NCBI RefSeq assembly: GCF_014196625.1 | Contig: NZ_JACIDZ010000010.1 | Span: 143,088-207,087, forward strand | Length of the DNA: 64,000 nucleotides | Origin: Martelella radicis | Lineage (GTDB): Bacteria > Pseudomonadota > Alphaproteobacteria > Rhizobiales > Rhizobiaceae | Direction of reading: 5' to 3' | Shown here: in pieces, positions 63,988 through 64,000 of the stretch | How positions within the stretch are numbered: position 1 is the stretch's first letter | Layout of the letters: every line of letters starts with the position of its first letter | Translations under genes and position numbers: made by a program | The notes under the pieces: generated by a model | Database searches by the model: none | The model's input: only the letters and a program-made list of their open reading frames with translations | What the model was told of the DNA's origin: nothing

Positions 63988-64000
63988 GTTTTGAGCGGGG

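Overview
The window is about 64 kb of GC-rich DNA from an alphaproteobacterium of the order Hyphomicrobiales, most likely a Rhizobiaceae-type organism (Rhizobium/Agrobacterium/Martelella relatives). The evidence is the gene families seen: a PodJ-like polarity protein, an ExoD-family protein, rhizobial-type DUF proteins, the ligase-associated Lhr/PdeM pair, a GspE_N-fused glycosyltransferase, and many solute-importing ABC transporters. Species assignment is inference.

Region 1 (1-22.1 kb) looks like chromosomal core. It holds the 3' part of aconitase with a good terminator, a Gfo/Idh/MocA oxidoreductase, an ExoD-like membrane protein, a DUF1223 protein, the large PodJ-like protein, a TauE/SafE-TIGR02186 pair, PdeM and the Lhr-type helicase (an overlapping DNA-repair pair), YitT, an XRE regulator, a TPR methyltransferase, a DUF6460 protein, a CAP lipoprotein, PyrD, a DUF952 protein, a LuxR-type response regulator, an S24/LexA-like repressor, a TerB-like protein and a family 2 glycosyltransferase.

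Region 2 (22.1-28.0 kb) is a secreted-protease locus on the minus strand: a winged-helix/TPR regulator, a subtilisin-like autotransporter, and a small lipoprotein resembling Inh/AprI protease inhibitors. Region 3 (28.4-34.5 kb) is an operon with a FadR-type regulator, a PLP-dependent transsulfuration-type enzyme and a complete CUT1-type ABC transporter.

At 34.73 kb lies the 3' part of a tRNA-Gly(CCC) gene with no 5' half, the classic scar of a tRNA-targeting integrative element. Its orientation predicts that the element extends to the right, beyond the window. To its right is accessory-looking DNA. This comprises a pentose/pentulose-type catabolic cluster (SDR, FrcBCA-like importer, FGGY kinase, divergent ROK regulator; 35-41.8 kb), a TRIC channel and a PNPOx-like stress protein, and a second autotransporter whose passenger is an endonuclease/exonuclease/phosphatase (EEP) enzyme. 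Next to that autotransporter are a DeoR regulator, a HAD phosphatase and an AfuABC-like importer (43.8-53.1 kb). Then come a graveyard of IS3 and IS5 remnants (53.3-55.06 kb) and a six-gene operon (FAD oxidoreductase, CUT1 transporter, IclR regulator; 55.1-62.3 kb) with two tandem palindromic boxes at its 5' end. The window ends in a mostly gene-free stretch and a hypothetical gene whose 5' end runs into IS21-like terminal repeats.

The most interesting candidate systems are the EEP autotransporter plus AfuABC/HAD/DeoR module, which could release and import phosphorylated compounds, and the S8 autotransporter plus inhibitor pair. Both are inferences from gene content and order.
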